From the NCBI GenBank assembly GCA_016219235.1, contig JACRBO010000878.1:1-12164 (forward strand): a DNA stretch of 12,164 nucleotides. The letters run 5' to 3'. How positions within the stretch are numbered: the stretch's first letter is position 1; each line of letters starts with the position of its first letter. The notes beneath the pieces were generated by a model, which saw only the letters and a program-made list of their open reading frames with translations, was not told the origin of the DNA and did no database searches. The DNA comes from Chloroflexota bacterium (GTDB lineage Bacteria > Chloroflexota > Anaerolineae > Fen-1058). Of this stretch, positions 5,072 through 11,810 are shown one piece after another. The position numbers and the translations under genes were made by a program.

Positions 5072-6253
5072 GATCACGCCCAACTCTTTCCCCACCTGCT
5101 GGAACGCCTCCAGCCCCTGCTCCAAATCCGCCGCCGAATGCGACGCGCTGATCATCACGCGGATGCGGGCCGTGCCTTTGGGCACTGTCGGGAACACAAT
5201 CGGCATGGCGAAGATGTCCCGCTCGAACAACTTGCGGCTAAACTGCTGCGCCACCTGATTCTCGCCCAGAATCACCGGCGTGATCGGCGTTTCGCTGTGG
5301 CCGGTGTTGAAGCCTAACTTCGCCATCTCGGTCTGGAACAATTTCGCATTGGCCCACAATCGATCCACCAGCTCGGTCGATTCTTCCAGCAGATCGACCG
5401 CCGCCAGGCACGCCGCGGTGTCCGCTGCTGTGGTCGCGCTGGAGAACAAGAACGGCCGCCCACGCTGGCGCATCCAATCGACCAGCACCTTTTTGCCCGC
5501 GATGACGCCGCCCACCACGCCGAAAGCCTTGCTCAGCGTGCCGATCTCTACATCGAACTTGCCGTGCAGCCCAAAGTGATCGACGATGCCGCGCCCGCCG
5601 CGCCCCAGCACACCCTCGCCGTGCGCGTCGTCCACCATCGAGATCACGCCGTATCGGTCGCACAGGTCGCAAATCCTGTCGAGCGGGGCCACATCGCCGT
5701 CCATGCTGAACACGCCATCGGTCACGAGTAAGCCGCGCCTATATTGCGGCAGATGCTCTTTGATCTTCCCCTCGGCATCGGCCACGTCGCAGTGATCGTA
5801 GACGATGATCTTCGCGCTGCTCAAACGACAGCCGTCGATGATGCTGGCGTGGTTCAGTCGATCGGTGAAGATGACGTCTTCTTTGCCGACCAGCGGCGCG
5901 ATGGCGGCCTGATTCGCCACGAAACCCGATTGGACGTACAGCGCGTCCTCGACACCCTTGAACGCGGCCAGCCGCCGCTCCAACTCGACATGCAGATCGA
6001 GCGTGCCCGCGATCGATCGGACGGCCGCCGGGCCGGTGCCGTACTTCGCGATGGCCGCCTGCGCCACCGCTTTCATCCTGGGATGATCGGCCACGCCCAG
6101 ATAGTTATTCGAGCAGAAGTTCAGCACCCTCTTCCCATCGACCACGATCCACGCGCCCTGCGCCGATCCGATCGTGCGGATGGTGTTGAACAGGCCTTGA
6201 TCTTTGAGACCTTGAAGTTCGTTCTCTAGCCAGGTGAGTTTGTTGTTGGACAT
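5069..6253 (-). CDS. kbl: Glycine C-acetyltransferase (2-amino-3-ketobutyrate CoA ligase)
   Basis: This 394-residue PLP enzyme of the alpha-oxoamine synthase family cleaves 2-amino-3-ketobutyrate with CoA into glycine and acetyl-CoA, the second step of threonine breakdown through Tdh. Length agrees with the family (about 395-400). Visible motifs are [13 protein letters not shown] (46-58), [14 protein letters not shown] (71-84), [16 protein letters not shown] (130-145), [12 protein letters not shown] (206-217, with D208 and H211 near the cofactor) and [12 protein letters not shown] (238-249), where K242 should bind [12 protein letters not shown] follows (265-273), and [15 protein letters not shown] is near the end. 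The ATG at 6253 has AGGAG 6 nt upstream; the open frame runs on to 6298 without such support. It lies 87 bp downstream of tdh on the same strand, forming a tdh-kbl operon. Related enzymes (KAS, BioF) are less likely given this neighbour. Confidence 0.93.
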   Translation of the reverse strand: MSNNKLTWLENELQGLKDQGLFNTIRTIGSAQGAWIVVDGKRVLNFCSNNYLGVADHPRMKAVAQAAIAKYGTGPAAVRSIAGTLDLHVELERRLAAFKGVEDALYVQSGFVANQAAIAPLVGKEDVIFTDRLNHASIIDGCRLSSAKIIVYDHCDVADAEGKIKEHLPQYRRGLLVTDGVFSMDGDVAPLDRICDLCDRYGVISMVDDAHGEGVLGRGGRGIVDHFGLHGKFDVEIGTLSKAFGVVGGVIAGKKVLVDWMRQRGRPFLFSSATTAADTAACLAAVDLLEESTELVDRLWANAKLFQTEMAKLGFNTGHSETPITPVILGENQVAQQFSRKLFERDIFAMPIVFPTVPKGTARIRVMISASHSAADLEQGLEAFQQVGKELGVI

Positions 6254-6273
6254 GCTTGACTCCTGTTGAAGAT

Positions 6274-6343
6274 AATGAGTAACGAGTAATGAGTACAATC
6301 ACTCGTTACTCGTTACTCGTTACTCGTCACTCGTCACTCGTCA
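6274..6343. repeat. Heptamer tandem array and inverted repeat in the tdh-kbl intergenic region
   Basis: Six perfect 7-bp units occupy 6301-6342 (ACTCGTT three times, ACTCGTC three times). Facing them, 6274-6294 is an inverted set (AATGAGT, AACGAGT, AATGAGT) that pairs with 6301-6321 at 19 of 21 positions around a 6-nt loop. The stop codon of tdh (6343-6341) belongs to the last heptamer. In the tdh-kbl mRNA this forms a long stem between the two genes, which could stabilise the upstream message, tune kbl expression, or partly terminate. Confidence 0.85.
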
Positions 6344-7387
6344 CGCCACCCACATCATCACTTTGCCGCTCTCGCCGCTCTCCATCGTCGCGAACGCCTT
6401 GTCGTACTCTTCCAGTTTATACTGATGCGTGACGATGGGTTTGAGATCGACCAGGTTGTTCAGCAGCAGGCCGTCGCTTTGCTCCCAGGTGCTCCACATT
6501 TTGCGGCCCACGATGCCGCGCACGGTGATGCCCTTAAAAATCACCGCGTTGGCGATGTCGAACTCGATCGGGCGGGTAGGCAAACCGAAGGCGACCACGT
6601 CGCCCGCGTAGCGCACCAGCGAGAAGCCCTGCTGAATGGCCGTCGCCGCACCCGACATCTCCAGCAGCACATCGACGCCTTCGTTGTGTGTGACGTGCTT
6701 GACCAGCTGCACCAGATCGTTCTCGCGCGGATTGTTCGTGTAATCCGCACCGAGCCGCTGGGCGAAGTTGCGGCGGTAATCGCTGATGTCGCTGGCGATG
6801 ATGGTCTTCGCGCCGCGCCCGCGCACGGCCAGCAGCGTCATCAACCCCACCGGCCCGCAGCCCGTAATCAACACGATTTTGTCTTTCACTTCAGCGGCAA
6901 ACGCCGTGTGGATGGCGTTGCCAAAGTTCTCGCGCAGCACGGCCACTTCCGTGGGCATATCCGGCGGATTGACCCACGCATTCTGCCACGGCATCGCGAT
7001 GTACTCCGCAAATGAGCCGTCGCGATCGACGCCGATGATCTTCGTCTCCGGCGCCACATGCCCCAGATTGTGCCGGTAGTATTCGCCGTTGTAATTGACG
7101 ATGTGGCTTTCGCACGAGACAAAGTCGCCCACTTTGCGCTCGGTGACGTTGCGGCCCAGTTCCACGATGTCGCCGCAAATCTCGTGACCCTGAATCATCG
7201 GCACAGTCTTCACGCGCCCTTGCGACCAGGTATCCCAGTTATAGATGTGCAGGTCCGTCCCGCAAATCGAGGTCGCGCGCACTTTGATCAGCACGTCATT
7301 AGGGCCAATGACGGGAATGTCGCGCTGCATCAGCGTCAAGCCGGCACTGCGGGTCTGCTTGACGAGGGCCTTCATGGTGTGGTTCAT
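6341..7387 (-). CDS. tdh: L-threonine 3-dehydrogenase, zinc alcohol dehydrogenase (MDR) family
   Basis: This 348-residue cytosolic NAD-dependent enzyme oxidises L-threonine to 2-amino-3-ketobutyrate, which the adjacent Kbl cleaves. Visible signatures are the catalytic zinc ligands C42 (ATSICGTDLHIYNWD), H67 and E68 (IQGHEICGDIVELG), the NAD-binding glycines VLITGCGPVGLM (172-183), and TDH-like segments NFGNAIHTAF (154-163), VDVLLEMSGA (238-247) and GIVGRKMWSTW (291-301). Unusually, the lobe that normally carries four structural-zinc cysteines (about residues 92-114, SCESHIVNYNGEYYRHNLGH) has none at those positions. The ATG at 7387 has AAGGAG 6 nt upstream; the frame continues upstream without support. 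It is the first gene of the tdh-kbl operon. Function rests on the TDH-specific motifs plus the kbl neighbour. Another polyol or alcohol dehydrogenase cannot be fully excluded. Confidence 0.88.
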   Translation of the reverse strand: MNHTMKALVKQTRSAGLTLMQRDIPVIGPNDVLIKVRATSICGTDLHIYNWDTWSQGRVKTVPMIQGHEICGDIVELGRNVTERKVGDFVSCESHIVNYNGEYYRHNLGHVAPETKIIGVDRDGSFAEYIAMPWQNAWVNPPDMPTEVAVLRENFGNAIHTAFAAEVKDKIVLITGCGPVGLMTLLAVRGRGAKTIIASDISDYRRNFAQRLGADYTNNPRENDLVQLVKHVTHNEGVDVLLEMSGAATAIQQGFSLVRYAGDVVAFGLPTRPIEFDIANAVIFKGITVRGIVGRKMWSTWEQSDGLLLNNLVDLKPIVTHQYKLEEYDKAFATMESGESGKVMMWVA

Positions 7388-7415
7388 AAGCAACTCCTTG
7401 AGGGATGGGTGGGAG

Positions 7416-7448
7416 CGCATCGATTGACATCGATGCGTAACGAGTATA
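7416..7448 (-). promoter_or_regulatory. tdh-kbl promoter with palindrome at the transcript start
   Basis: On the minus strand a -10 box TATACT (7448-7443, 5/6) is followed by a perfect 9-bp inverted repeat, CGCATCGAT (7416-7424) and ATCGATGCG (7429-7437), with a 4-nt spacer. The expected transcription start falls at the edge of the palindrome. It may be an operator for a dimeric regulator or a 5' stabilising hairpin. No clear -35 box is visible. Confidence 0.55.
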
Positions 7449-7494
7449 GCACCAGTCCGAGCGGCCAGTGAGCGCCGACAGGCCGTTTTTTGGC

Positions 7495-7522
7495 GTGACG
7501 TTCGTCGGTAACGTAGTATAAT
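7495..7522 (+). promoter_or_regulatory. Promoter of the endonuclease III-like gene (leaderless)
   Basis: A consensus -10 box TATAAT (7517-7522) is preceded at 16 bp by GTGACG (7495-7500, 4/6 match to -35). The start codon ATG (7531) begins 8 nt after the -10 box and no ribosome-binding site is present, so transcript and protein should start at about the same base. Confidence 0.65.
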
Positions 7523-7530
7523 CAAATTCG

Positions 7531-8280
7531 ATGACATCTTCGACCGCGCCTGACACCCGCTCACTCAAAGCCAAAGTCCGCGCCGTCCAGCGCCTGCTCG
7601 TCGAAGCGTATGGCCTGCCCGCGCGCCCGAGCTGGGCAGGCACGGTCGGCTTGATCGATCCATCGGAAGCGCGATCAAACTGGGAGCCGATCGATCCACT
7701 CGACGAACTGATCAACACGATTCTCAGCCAGAACACGAACGACCTCAATCGCGATCGAGCCTACCGCGCCCTCCGATCGGCCTTCCCGACGTGGGCGGCC
7801 GTGCGCGATGCGCCGACAAAGGCCGTGGTCGAGGCCATCAAACCGGCGGGGCTGGCCAATCAAAAAGGGCCGCGCATTCAAAAAGTGCTGGAGCGCATCA
7901 CGGCGGAGCGCGGCCAACTCGATCTGAGTTTCCTGGCCGACATGGACACGGCGGAGGCCAAAGCGTGGCTTACTTCGCTCGATGGCGTTGGGCCAAAGAC
8001 CGCCTCGATCGTGCTATTGTTTGCGCTGGGCAAACCCGCCTTCCCGGTCGATACGCACATCCATCGGGTCACAGGGCGATTGGGGCTGATTCCGCCAAAA
8101 ACAACCGCCGATCAGGCGCACGAAATTCTGGAAGCGCTCGTGCCGTCGGACTGGTATCAACCGTTTCACCTGCTCGTCATACAGCACGGGCGCAAAGTGT
8201 GCAAAGCGCAGCGCCCCCTGTGCGAGGTCTGTTCATTGCGGAAACACTGCGACGCTTATCAACATCGTCAGGCCGGATAA
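7531..8280 (+). CDS. Endonuclease III-like DNA glycosylase/AP lyase (HhH-GPD, 4Fe-4S)
   Basis: This 249-residue base-excision repair enzyme should remove oxidised pyrimidines (or related lesions) and nick the DNA. The helix-hairpin-helix LDGVGPKTA (150-158) supplies the catalytic lysine K156, and FPVDTHIHRVTGRLGL (171-186) supplies the catalytic aspartate D174, in the order seen in E. coli Nth. The C-terminal iron-sulfur motif C-X6-C-X2-C-X5-C is complete (C224, C231, C234, C240). The N-terminal helix-rich part has DPLDELINTILSQNTND (55-71), the usual LLSxQTxD region with Asn where Nth has Thr. It is about 35 residues longer than E. coli Nth at the N-terminus. The start follows a TATAAT box, supporting a leaderless mRNA. 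Whether it is Nth proper or a uracil/thymine-specific relative is not settled, so I give no symbol. Confidence 0.9.
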   Translation: MTSSTAPDTRSLKAKVRAVQRLLVEAYGLPARPSWAGTVGLIDPSEARSNWEPIDPLDELINTILSQNTNDLNRDRAYRALRSAFPTWAAVRDAPTKAVVEAIKPAGLANQKGPRIQKVLERITAERGQLDLSFLADMDTAEAKAWLTSLDGVGPKTASIVLLFALGKPAFPVDTHIHRVTGRLGLIPPKTTADQAHEILEALVPSDWYQPFHLLVIQHGRKVCKAQRPLCEVCSLRKHCDAYQHRQAG

Positions 8281-8286
8281 ACCGCT

Positions 8287-8342
8287 CCACGAATCGCCTC
8301 GAATCTCTTCATTCATTCGCGTTGATTCGTGTAGATTCGTGG
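8287..8342. repeat. Intergenic repeat with 9-bp inverted ends
   Basis: CCACGAATC (8287-8295) pairs with GATTCGTGG (8334-8342). The interior consists of ATTCG/GATTCGTG variants in both orientations. It begins 6 nt after the glycosylase stop. Together with the repeat at 547-596 it belongs to a kind of degenerate short-unit intergenic repeat that recurs in this window. It may serve as a terminator or mRNA end-stabiliser. Confidence 0.65.
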
Positions 8343-8362
8343 ATCAAACTTGGGAGGTCAGT

Positions 8363-9010
8363 ATGAAACAGGCAGGCAAACGCCACTCGCTGCTCGTTTT
8401 TCGCCGGCGCTATCGTGACCATCGCGGCTTATATTTCTTCGTCGCCTTTTTGTTCTTTGCCTTCTACGTGGCGCTGAACCTGGCGCCCGCTTCATTCTGG
8501 GAGCGTATTCCGTGGGGGCCGGACTACGACTGGATTTTGCTGGTGGCCGGCGTCATTGTCTTTCTGATTGCGCTATTCCGCACCGTTGCCAGCCAGATTC
8601 CCTACGTCCAGTGCACCGAAAAGAACCTCAAAATTCAGACGCCGCTGTACCCCATCGTGATCTCGTACAAGCGCATGAAAGAGACGCGGCCCAATCCCTT
8701 GTTCCAGGTCTTTCATCGCGAGAAACTGTCGCGCGCCGAACGCAGCATCGTGCTCGACGACAAAGTGGGCGGCCAGACCGCGCTCGTGATCGATATGGCC
8801 AACTGGCCGATGAGCTTGACCACGCTGAAGTTTTGGCTCAGCAATCTGATGTTCACGGCGGACAATCGCGGCCTGGTACTGTGGGTCGAGGACTGGATGA
8901 CGCTGAACCGCGAACTGGGCGACTTCAAAGATCGCTGGCGCGATCGCCAGACCGGCCGCGACGACGGCCCCGCCGCCAGTCTGTACGGCCAGATCATGCG
9001 GGATAAGTAG
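8363..9010 (+). CDS. Two-helix membrane protein, possibly with PH-like C-terminal domain; function unknown
   Basis: This 215-residue protein starts with a basic N-terminus (FRRRYRDHR). Two membrane helices follow, at about 22-42 (GLYFFVAFLFFAFYVALNLA) and 57-77 (WILLVAGVIVFLIALFRTVA). A soluble domain then begins with IPYVQCTEKNLKIQTPLYPI and ISYKRMKETRPNPL. This layout of paired helices then a strand-rich domain opening with a membrane-proximal YVQCTEKNLKIQT stretch resembles bacterial PH-domain membrane proteins, but that is a tentative reading. The C-terminus is charged (FKDRWRDRQTGRDDGP). The ATG at 8363 is chosen because GGGAGG lies 5 nt upstream; the frame also reaches 8339. A strong terminator follows at 9069-9098. 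No specific function can be assigned. Confidence 0.8.
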   Translation: MKQAGKRHSLLVFRRRYRDHRGLYFFVAFLFFAFYVALNLAPASFWERIPWGPDYDWILLVAGVIVFLIALFRTVASQIPYVQCTEKNLKIQTPLYPIVISYKRMKETRPNPLFQVFHREKLSRAERSIVLDDKVGGQTALVIDMANWPMSLTTLKFWLSNLMFTADNRGLVLWVEDWMTLNRELGDFKDRWRDRQTGRDDGPAASLYGQIMRDK

Positions 9011-9068
9011 CGGTAGCACGATCACAGCCGAGCAGGCTTCCACGCCCGCGGGTATACCCCGGAGATTC

Positions 9069-9098
9069 AAAAGCCCCTCGCGTCTGCGAAGGGCTTTT
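9069..9098. terminator. Intrinsic terminator (bidirectional)
   Basis: AAAAGCCC (9069-9076) pairs with GGGCTTTT (9091-9098). After one mismatch, TCGC/GCGA (9078-9081 with 9086-9089) extends the stem around a 4-nt loop. The A-run and T-run on the two sides let it work for the plus-strand membrane protein and for the minus-strand pilin gene that ends at 9121. Confidence 0.85.
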
Positions 9099-9120
9099 GG
9101 GTCGGCCAGCATGAAAGTGA

Positions 9121-9267
9121 TTAGAGATTCTGATATAGATTGGAAAACACATTGCCAATGGCCGGACCGAGCAGCGACAGCACCAAAATGACCACCAACG
9201 CGACCAACGCCAGAATCAGGGCATATTCGATCAGGCCCTGTCCGCGTTCGCCAGGTAGATATAGCAT
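9121..9267 (-). CDS. Flp/Fap-type pilin (Flp family type IVb prepilin)
   Basis: This very short gene (48 residues) encodes a type IVb prepilin subunit. A short leader MLYLPGERG is followed by QGLIEYALILALVALVVILV. The prepilin-peptidase site G|QGLIEY puts Glu at +5 and Tyr at +6 of the mature protein, the hallmark of Flp pilins. The hydrophobic helix then runs to about residue 33 and a short tail GPAIGNVFSNLYQNL follows. I chose the ATG at 9267 because a GGGGGG-type Shine-Dalgarno sequence ends 8 nt upstream; an in-frame ATG at 9273 lies too close to it. A minus-strand promoter candidate is at 9297-9326. Tad assembly genes (TadA, TadB, TadC, CpaB, CpaC) are not in the window, so the pilin is an orphan here, which is common for this family. 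Confidence 0.88.
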   Translation of the reverse strand: MLYLPGERGQGLIEYALILALVALVVILVLSLLGPAIGNVFSNLYQNL

Positions 9268-9296
9268 CGTCATCACCCCCCTTCGTCCTTTTCCTC

Positions 9297-9326
9297 AGTG
9301 TATGCTTGATTGAACCGCCGTGTCCA
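9297..9326 (-). promoter_or_regulatory. Candidate promoter of the Flp pilin gene
   Basis: On the minus strand TGGACA (9326-9321, 5/6 to -35) is separated by 18 bp from TACACT (9302-9297, 4/6 to -10). It lies between the hydrolase stop and the pilin start, giving a leader of roughly 20-25 nt with the G-rich ribosome-binding site. Confidence 0.45.
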
Positions 9327-9339
9327 TCCCCCAAACATC

Positions 9340-10194
9340 CTAACCCGCCGTCGGTGGCGTCGCCAGCCGCGCCTCCAGCCACGCCTCGATTTCACCAAAC
9401 ACCAGCGCCCGCTCGCGTTCGTTGTGAATCTCGTGATACAGGCCGTCAAACTCGCGATACGTCACCAGCGCCGTCGGGACTTGTTGCGCAAAAGCCCGCG
9501 CGCCTTCCGACAGACACACTCGATCATCGCCGCCGTGCAGCATCAACAGCGGCGCCGACCATTCGCCCGCCCGCCGATAGAGTTCGGTCCGCACTCTTTC
9601 CGCTTCCGTCGCCAGCCGCGGCGTACCCCAGTGATGCGTCAGCGGATCGGCCTCGAAAGCGGCAATCACCGCCGGATCGTGCGACAGATACTTCGTCAAC
9701 ACACCGTTATCCATTTTCAAAGACGGCGTCACATTGCTCAACACACCCGCCAGGCTGCGCTTCCATTTGGGCATCACCAGCGCATCGCGCAGCGCCGTGC
9801 CCGTCACCACGATACCGCTCAATCCGGCGGGACGATCCAGCCCGAATTTCAACGTCATCAACGAGCCAAGACTGTGCCCCAGAACAAACAGCGGCGTCGC
9901 CGGATCAGCCGATCGGATGTGCGCCACCCGCCGATCGATGTCGGCCACGTACTGATCAAATCGATCGATGTAGCCCGGCTTCCCGCCCGATCGGCCATGC
10001 CCGCGCGCATCGGCTCCGTGCAGCGTAAAGCCGCGCGGCACAAAGTAATCCACGTAGTTCTGGTAACGCCCGCTGTGCTCGCCCAGCCCGTGCACCATGA
10101 CGAGGTGCGCGCGCGTGTGATCGGCGGCCCAGGTCTGCGCGTAGAGCTCACAGCCATCGGCGGCGGCAAAACGGTGTTCCGAGTGTTGGGGCAT
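9340..10194 (-). CDS. Alpha/beta hydrolase, monoacylglycerol lipase-like
   Basis: This 284-residue serine hydrolase of the Hydrolase_4 (monoacylglycerol lipase/lysophospholipase) family likely cleaves fatty-acyl esters. The oxyanion-side motif VHGLGEHSGRY is at 34-44, and HGADARGHGRSGG at 59-71 precedes the lid. The nucleophile elbow VLGHSLGS (104-111) gives S108. The acid is in MLHGGDDRV (218-226, D223 or D224), and YHEIHNE (253-259) gives H254. All triad positions are present and the length fits the family. The ATG at 10194 is preceded by GGAGAA; a longer frame exists to 10239 but runs through the -10 box. A TATAAT box lies on the minus strand at 10228-10223. No signal peptide is evident, so it is probably cytoplasmic. 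It is divergent from the cation transporter gene. Confidence 0.9.
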   Translation of the reverse strand: MPQHSEHRFAAADGCELYAQTWAADHTRAHLVMVHGLGEHSGRYQNYVDYFVPRGFTLHGADARGHGRSGGKPGYIDRFDQYVADIDRRVAHIRSADPATPLFVLGHSLGSLMTLKFGLDRPAGLSGIVVTGTALRDALVMPKWKRSLAGVLSNVTPSLKMDNGVLTKYLSHDPAVIAAFEADPLTHHWGTPRLATEAERVRTELYRRAGEWSAPLLMLHGGDDRVCLSEGARAFAQQVPTALVTYREFDGLYHEIHNERERALVFGEIEAWLEARLATPPTAG

Positions 10195-10222
10195 GTTCTT
10201 CTCCACGGTGCGAGGTGTGTGC

Positions 10223-10228
10223 ATTATA
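10223..10228 (-). promoter_or_regulatory. -10 box of the alpha/beta hydrolase promoter
   Basis: A perfect TATAAT is on the minus strand, 28 nt upstream of the ATG at 10194. The -35 region is weak (a GACA sits at a rather long 20-bp spacing). Unlike the divergent gene, this transcript would have a leader of about 20 nt with a ribosome-binding site. Confidence 0.6.
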
Positions 10229-10275
10229 CCGCAGGCCAACGTGATCTTTGTCGCCCGTTAAGTGTAAAACGTCCA

Positions 10276-10304
10276 TTGCCGCCGATGGGGCCATCGCGTA
10301 TAAT
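10276..10304 (+). promoter_or_regulatory. Promoter of the cation diffusion facilitator gene (leaderless)
   Basis: TTGCCG (10276-10281, 4/6), a 17-bp spacer and a perfect -10 TATAAT (10299-10304) end 7 nt before the GTG at 10312. No ribosome-binding site is present, so the message is probably leaderless. This promoter decides the start of the transporter, whose open frame extends about 1 kb further upstream as antisense of the hydrolase. Confidence 0.65.
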
Positions 10305-10311
10305 CGGCAGC

Positions 10312-11733
10312 GTGTCCACGCCTCATTTGACCCCCCACCAGTATCAGCGCGCGGTGCGCCGCGTGTTGATCGGCATTATGCTCCTGAACTTGATCGTCAC
10401 TGCGATCAAGTTTTTTGTCGGCGCGCTCACCGGCTCCATCGCCGTCATCGCCGACGCCTTCAACGCCCTGGTCGATTCGTCGTCCAACGTCATCGGCCTG
10501 CTGGGGCTGCGCGCTGCCGCCGAGCCGCCCGACGCCGATCATCCGTATGGCCGCCGCACGTACGAGACCATCGCCACGCTGGCGATCGCGGGCCTGATGC
10601 TGCTGGCCGGCTGGGAAGTGCTGCAAGACGTCTTCGAGCGATTGGGCGGCGGCCAACCGCCTGTAGTGACGGTGGAAGCGCTGGCGCTGATTCTGCTGAC
10701 GCTGCCGCTCAACATCTTCATCGTCTGGTATGAAAGCAAACGCGCGCGCCAACTGGGCAGCGACGTGCTCATGGCCGATGCCACCAGCACCCGCGTCAAC
10801 ATCTTTGTGTCGCTGGCCGCGCTGGCCGGTCTAATCGGATCGCAAATCGGGCTGCCGTGGCTGGATATCGTCGTGGCGCTGGGCATCGTGGCCTACGTGT
10901 TCCGATCGGCCTACGGCATTCTGCGCGAGACATCCGAGGTCTTGACTGACAGCGCCATGGTCGATCCGCACGTCGTGGAAGACATCGCGCGCAATGTGCC
11001 GGGCGTGTGGTTTGCCACCAAAGTTCGCAGCCGCGGCCGCGAAGACGATGTGCATCTGGACCTGCACATCAAGGTCGATCCGGCGATGGCGACCGAGCAG
11101 GCCCACGCCATCGCCAGTGAGGTTGAGCGTCAGCTGCAAGAACGTGTGCCGGGGCTGGTGGATGCGGTGGTACACATCGAGCCGGGCGACACCTCGCCGC
11201 TGTCCGAATGGGACGCGATCACGGTGCGGCTGCGGGCGTTAGCCGACGGCCTGGGGCTGGGCGTACACAACATTCACATCGATGTGATGGATGGCCACTA
11301 TCTGGTCGATGTCGATGTGGAAGTCAACTCGACGCTGTCACTGGCGGAGTCGCACACGCTGGTCAGCGAGTTTGAATTGCGCGCGCGCCGCGAACTACCC
11401 AAAGTATCCGACATCGTCACGCACATCGAGCCGACGCTGCCCGGTGATTTTCCGCTGCTGCTCAGCGGGCTTGAGGCCGACAAATTGCGCGATCAAATCG
11501 TAGCCATTGCCGATCAGGTGGCCGGTGAGTGCGCGTGCCATCACGTCATCTTGCGGCACAGCCACGCCCCGCAGCGCATCGATGTGTCCCTGCACTGTCA
11601 CGCGCCCGGCGATGCACCTTTGATCGAGGCGCATTTGCTGGCCGAGCACGTCGAGCGCGAACTGCGCGCAGCCCTGCCTCAGCTCGATCACATCACGATT
11701 CATGTGGAGCCGGCGGGGTCGGTGGATGTCTGA
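10312..11733 (+). CDS. Cation diffusion facilitator (CDF) transporter with three C-terminal domain repeats
   Basis: This 473-residue membrane protein of the CDF family should export a divalent metal in exchange for protons. Residues about 15-205 form the transmembrane domain, with the family motifs GSIAVIADAFNALVDSSSN (41-59) and DHPYGRRTYETIATLAI (76-92). Three ferredoxin-like cytosolic repeats follow, at about 215-291, 300-374 and 390-467, each closing with HIEP or HVEP (288, 371, 464). Most CDF proteins have one such domain. The transport site looks altered. The transmembrane-2 position usually His or Asp is N51 (with D55 kept), and the transmembrane-5 HxxxD pair is S159 and N163 (ADATSTRVN). 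Metal specificity therefore cannot be predicted. The start is GTG at 10312, set by a TATAAT box 7 nt upstream. The frame upstream of it is antisense to the hydrolase gene. Confidence 0.9.
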   Translation: MSTPHLTPHQYQRAVRRVLIGIMLLNLIVTAIKFFVGALTGSIAVIADAFNALVDSSSNVIGLLGLRAAAEPPDADHPYGRRTYETIATLAIAGLMLLAGWEVLQDVFERLGGGQPPVVTVEALALILLTLPLNIFIVWYESKRARQLGSDVLMADATSTRVNIFVSLAALAGLIGSQIGLPWLDIVVALGIVAYVFRSAYGILRETSEVLTDSAMVDPHVVEDIARNVPGVWFATKVRSRGREDDVHLDLHIKVDPAMATEQAHAIASEVERQLQERVPGLVDAVVHIEPGDTSPLSEWDAITVRLRALADGLGLGVHNIHIDVMDGHYLVDVDVEVNSTLSLAESHTLVSEFELRARRELPKVSDIVTHIEPTLPGDFPLLLSGLEADKLRDQIVAIADQVAGECACHHVILRHSHAPQRIDVSLHCHAPGDAPLIEAHLLAEHVERELRAALPQLDHITIHVEPAGSVDV

Positions 11734-11805
11734 CAAGGTGACAAGATGAAGGGGTGAGCTCGTCAACCAGATCACCTTGTCACCCCGTCACCGTGTCATC
11801 TTGTC
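11731..11805. repeat. Octamer-based inverted repeat starting at the CDF stop codon
   Basis: Bases 11732-11757 pair with 11780-11805 at 22 of 26 positions. Both arms are made of 8-bp units (TGACAAGG and TGACAAGA on the left; TCACCTTG, TCACCCCG, TCACCGTG, TCATCTTG on the right). The TGA stop of the transporter is the first three bases of the first unit. It separates two convergent genes and may act as a bidirectional terminator. Confidence 0.75.
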
Positions 11806-11810
11806 GTGAT

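Noticed and set aside
6301..6342. CRISPR-like array
   Set aside because: The units are 7 bp with no spacers. It is a simple tandem repeat, and no cas genes are nearby.
9310..10311. Plus-strand open frame continuing about 1 kb upstream of the CDF gene
   Set aside because: The translation is Arg/His/Gln-rich and antisense to the alpha/beta hydrolase. The CDF family homology begins at about 10312, after a TATAAT box.
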